Position numbers and translations under genes: made by a program. This document shows positions 33,943 through 36,198 of a stretch of 36,198 nt of DNA, piece after piece (the first letter of the stretch is position 1; each line of letters opens with the position of its first letter). The notes beneath the pieces were generated by a model, which worked only from the letters and a program-made list of their open reading frames with translations, made no database searches and had not been told where the DNA came from. Source of the DNA: Alphaproteobacteria bacterium. GTDB lineage: Bacteria > Pseudomonadota > Alphaproteobacteria > Rickettsiales > UBA1997. The DNA lies in assembly GCA_021151765.1 (NCBI GenBank), contig JAGKWR010000017.1, positions 1-36,198 on the forward strand, in the 5' to 3' direction.

Positions 33943-35322
33943 ATGTTATTCTCTCGCAAAAAAAGCATTCAATCTATTCTTGAAAATGCTGAAAAAAATA
34001 CCCTAAAAAAAACCATGGGTGTTTGGGACCTAATCATGATTGGTATTGGTTGCACAATAGGTACTGGAATTTTTGTGGTTACTGGAATTGCTGCAGCAAC
34101 TTATGCAGGTCCAGCAATTTCAGTTTCTTATTTACTTGCAGCAGTTGCCTGTATTTTTGCTGGTCTAGCTTATGCTGAATTAGCTTCCATGGTTCCGGTT
34201 TCAGGAAGTGCTTATACTTATTCTTACGCAGTTCTTGGTGAATTCATCGCTTGGATTGTTGGTTGGGGTTTAGTTTTAGAGTATGCTATTGGTGCAGCAA
34301 CTGTTGCTTCTGGATGGTCTGGTTATATGGTTGGAATTTTCAAATCTGGCGGAATTTTATTGCCAGAATCTTTGATTAACTCTCCAGCAAATGGCGGCAT
34401 TATTAATCTACCAGCGATTCTAATTTCTTTGTTCATTGGCTTTTTGCTGTTTCGTGGCACTAAAGAAAGTGTAAATTTAAATAGAATTTTAGTCGCGATC
34501 AAAATTGGGATTATCTTCTTATTTTTAGTAATAGCAGTTCCGATGGTTAAAGTTGAAAATTGGTCGAATTTTATGCCTTTCGGAATTTCGGGTGTATTTA
34601 TTGGAGCAGCAACTGTCTTTTATGCGTATGTAGGTTTTGACGCTGTAGCAACTGCTGCAGAAGAATGCAAAAACCCAAAACGAGATTTGCCAATTGGTTT
34701 GATTGCTTCAGTAATAATTTCTGCAATTCTTTACATCTCAGTAGCACTGGTTCTGACTGGTATTGTGAAATACGATACTTTGAACAACGCTGAACCTTTG
34801 GCTAAAGCATTGCGTGAAAATGGCAGCAATATTGGCTCAGCCTTAGTTGCAACTGGTGCAATTGCGGGAATTACATCAGTTTTATTGGTTCTTATTTATG
34901 GCCAATCTCGTATTTTCTTTGTGATGTCACGCGATGGTTTATTGCCTGCTTCATTTAGCAAATTGCACAAAAAATTCAGTACCCCTCATATTTCAGTTTT
35001 GTCTACAACACTTGGTGTGGCAGTTATTACCGGTTTGTTTCCTTTAAAAACTTTGAGTCATATGACAAGTTTGGGAACTTTATTTTCATTCATCGTTGTC
35101 GCAATTGGAGTTTTGGTTTTGCGTATCAAAGAGCCAAATTTACAGCGTTCATTTAGATGTCCAGCAGTCTACATAACAGTTCCGTTGGCGATTTTGAGTT
35201 GTGGTTATCTGGTTTATAATTTGTTAATTGAAAATGGTGGTTACTTCTTTTTGTGGATTCTACTGGGTTTGGTAGTTTATTTCGGTTACGGCTACAAAAA
35301 TAGTCCTCTTAGAAATAAATAA
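33943..35322 (+). CDS. Amino-acid permease, APC family (copy 2)
   Basis: This 459-residue protein is a close tandem paralogue of the preceding permease; the two align end to end without large gaps. It has the same GIGCTIGTGIFVVTG helix-1 motif, VPVSGSAYTYSY and YVGFDAVATAAEECKNP. Differences concentrate in the N-terminal cytoplasmic tail, the loop near residue 140 and the C-terminal helices. Its base composition and codon use are similar to copy 1, arguing for local duplication. It ends 2 bp before the convergent rnhA stop. The pair may have split substrate preference. Confidence 0.9.
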   Translation: MLFSRKKSIQSILENAEKNTLKKTMGVWDLIMIGIGCTIGTGIFVVTGIAAATYAGPAISVSYLLAAVACIFAGLAYAELASMVPVSGSAYTYSYAVLGEFIAWIVGWGLVLEYAIGAATVASGWSGYMVGIFKSGGILLPESLINSPANGGIINLPAILISLFIGFLLFRGTKESVNLNRILVAIKIGIIFLFLVIAVPMVKVENWSNFMPFGISGVFIGAATVFYAYVGFDAVATAAEECKNPKRDLPIGLIASVIISAILYISVALVLTGIVKYDTLNNAEPLAKALRENGSNIGSALVATGAIAGITSVLLVLIYGQSRIFFVMSRDGLLPASFSKLHKKFSTPHISVLSTTLGVAVITGLFPLKTLSHMTSLGTLFSFIVVAIGVLVLRIKEPNLQRSFRCPAVYITVPLAILSCGYLVYNLLIENGGYFFLWILLGLVVYFGYGYKNSPLRNK

Positions 35323-35324
35323 TT

Positions 35325-35768
35325 TTAAACTTGATTATCGATTGCTTCACGCGCTAAACGGTCAGCTACTTCGTTAAAATAATTGCCATTATGACCACGA
35401 ACCCAGATCCAAGTAGTACGATGTTTTGAAACTTCTTCATCAAGATTTTGCCACAAATCGACATTTTTGACAGGCTTTTTATCAGAAGCTTTCCATCCAT
35501 TCTTTTTCCAGCTGTAAATCCATTTGGTAATTCCATCCATTACATATTTACTATCGGTATAAACTTTTATATCAGAAGATTTTTTTACTAATTTTATCGC
35601 TTCAATTGCAGCACGAAGCTCCATTCTATTATTGGTAGTTTCCTTTTCTGATCCGGAAATTTCTTTGCGATATTCTTTATAAAGCAAAACTGCGCCATAA
35701 CCTCCTGGACCAGGATTGCCAGAGCAAGCACCATCGGTGTATATTTCAATTACGTCTTCGTTATTCAT
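35325..35768 (-). CDS. rnhA: Ribonuclease HI
   Basis: RNase HI cuts RNA in RNA:DNA hybrids. The 147 residues are standard, and the four catalytic acids are in place: Asp12 (YTDGACSGNPGPGG), Glu50 (NNRMELRAA), Asp72 (VYTDSKYV) and Asp136 (EVADRLARE). The basic handle region is represented by WIYSWKKNGWKASDKKPVKN. Its ATG overlaps the proC stop by one base (TAATG), so the two are translationally coupled. Confidence 0.97.
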   Translation of the reverse strand: MNNEDVIEIYTDGACSGNPGPGGYGAVLLYKEYRKEISGSEKETTNNRMELRAAIEAIKLVKKSSDIKVYTDSKYVMDGITKWIYSWKKNGWKASDKKPVKNVDLWQNLDEEVSKHRTTWIWVRGHNGNYFNEVADRLAREAIDNQV

Positions 35769-36198
35769 TATTCTTTAGATAATTCTTGAGATCTTTTTAC
35801 AGAATTTGCGATTGCATTCTTAAAGAGTTTTTTCAGCGATGAATCTTTTTGTAGAATTTCTAAAGCTGCTTGAGTTGTTCCATTCTTTGAAGTTACAGAA
35901 TTTCGCAGTTCAGAAAATTCAAGTTTAGAATTACAAGACATTAAAGCACTTCCAAGAAATAATTGCTTTATAAGAGAATTAATTTCGTTTAGTGCAATTT
36001 TGTGACTTTTAGAGATATCAGAGAATATCTCCTGAAGTAAAAAAATATAAGCTGGACCAGAGCCGAAAATTGCTGTTGCTGCATCAAATAGTTTCTCATC
36101 GGTTAATTGGTGCGAAAATCCAAATTTGGAAAATATCTTTCTGATAAAAGTTAATTCTGATTTTTTAATATTTTTATTGCAAAAATATGTAATGATTC
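35768..36198 (-). CDS. proC: Pyrroline-5-carboxylate reductase, N-terminus beyond window end
   Basis: ProC reduces pyrroline-5-carboxylate to proline with NAD(P)H. The minus strand is open from the window end to a TAA at 35770-35768, giving the last 142 or so residues. They include the dimerisation-domain signature ATAIFGSGPAYIFLLQE and NSVTSKNGTTQAALEIL, where ProC usually has VxSPGGTT, so the Pro-Gly is Lys-Asn here. It ends RSQELSKE. The NAD(P)-binding N-terminal domain lies outside the window. It is translationally coupled to rnhA. Proline synthesis is unusual for obligate intracellular Rickettsiales. Confidence 0.9.
   Translation of the reverse strand, partial: IITYFCNKNIKKSELTFIRKIFSKFGFSHQLTDEKLFDAATAIFGSGPAYIFLLQEIFSDISKSHKIALNEINSLIKQLFLGSALMSCNSKLEFSELRNSVTSKNGTTQAALEILQKDSSLKKLFKNAIANSVKRSQELSKE

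Noticed and set aside
35323..35324. Terminator between the second permease and rnhA
   Set aside because: The convergent stops are 2 bp apart and I see no hairpin with a T run there.
1..36198. tRNA, rRNA, tmRNA or CRISPR arrays
   Set aside because: All gaps are under about 180 bp and none shows a cloverleaf, TPsiC-like GTTCRA box with acceptor stem, or regularly spaced repeats.

Overview
The window is a gene-dense, AT-rich stretch of bacterial chromosome. It carries 22 genes, two of them cut by the window ends, and has no RNA gene, insertion sequence or CRISPR array that I can see. No gap between genes exceeds about 180 bp. The gene content and order point to an alphaproteobacterium: purC-purS-purQ, rpoZ next to a single RelA/SpoT homologue, an AroA resembling the Agrobacterium CP4-type enzyme, LptE, and split-up nuo genes. 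The AT bias, scarcity of Shine-Dalgarno sites and reduced style suggest Rickettsiales or a neighbouring lineage. Purine (PurCSQ), shikimate (AroA) and proline (ProC) genes, a full-length SpoT and a type IV pilus retraction ATPase make a classical Rickettsia unlikely. A less reduced, possibly extracellular or deep-branching member fits better. This placement is inference; no marker phylogeny was run.

Layout. 1-4.5 kb: tyrS (partial, minus), hemF, a GC-rich multi-hairpin spacer, then purC-purS-purQ. 3.9-8.5 kb, minus strand: map, an NMO-family flavoprotein with an extra four-Cys cluster, pyrG and lptE. 8.5-13.9 kb, plus: rpoZ, the RelA/SpoT homologue, then a compact trio (DUF6356-like membrane protein, COG4529-like FAD/NAD(P) protein, Fsr-like MFS exporter). 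13.9-18.2 kb, minus: nuoM-nuoN-aroA with coupled ends. 18.3-35.3 kb, plus: one long, tightly spaced run of zapE, a giant 3096-residue gene, mnmG, a secreted TPR protein, pilT and two tandem amino-acid permeases. 35.3-36.2 kb, minus: proC (partial) and rnhA.

The standout is the 9.3-kb gene at 19398-28688. It sits 12 nt after zapE and 9 nt before mnmG. I recognise no domain in it. It is built from a Ser-rich head, charged helical regions, a long Q/N-rich coiled-coil stretch with imperfect Gly-Pro repeats, a helical region with a recurring Tyr/Phe motif, and a more globular tail. Its arginine-codon use changes in blocks along its length, as if pieces had different histories. Its function is unknown; a large structural or host-interaction protein is a guess.

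The genes describe an aerobically respiring, heme-making, LPS-bearing cell that makes purines and some amino acids, imports others, and probably moves or attaches with type IV pili.
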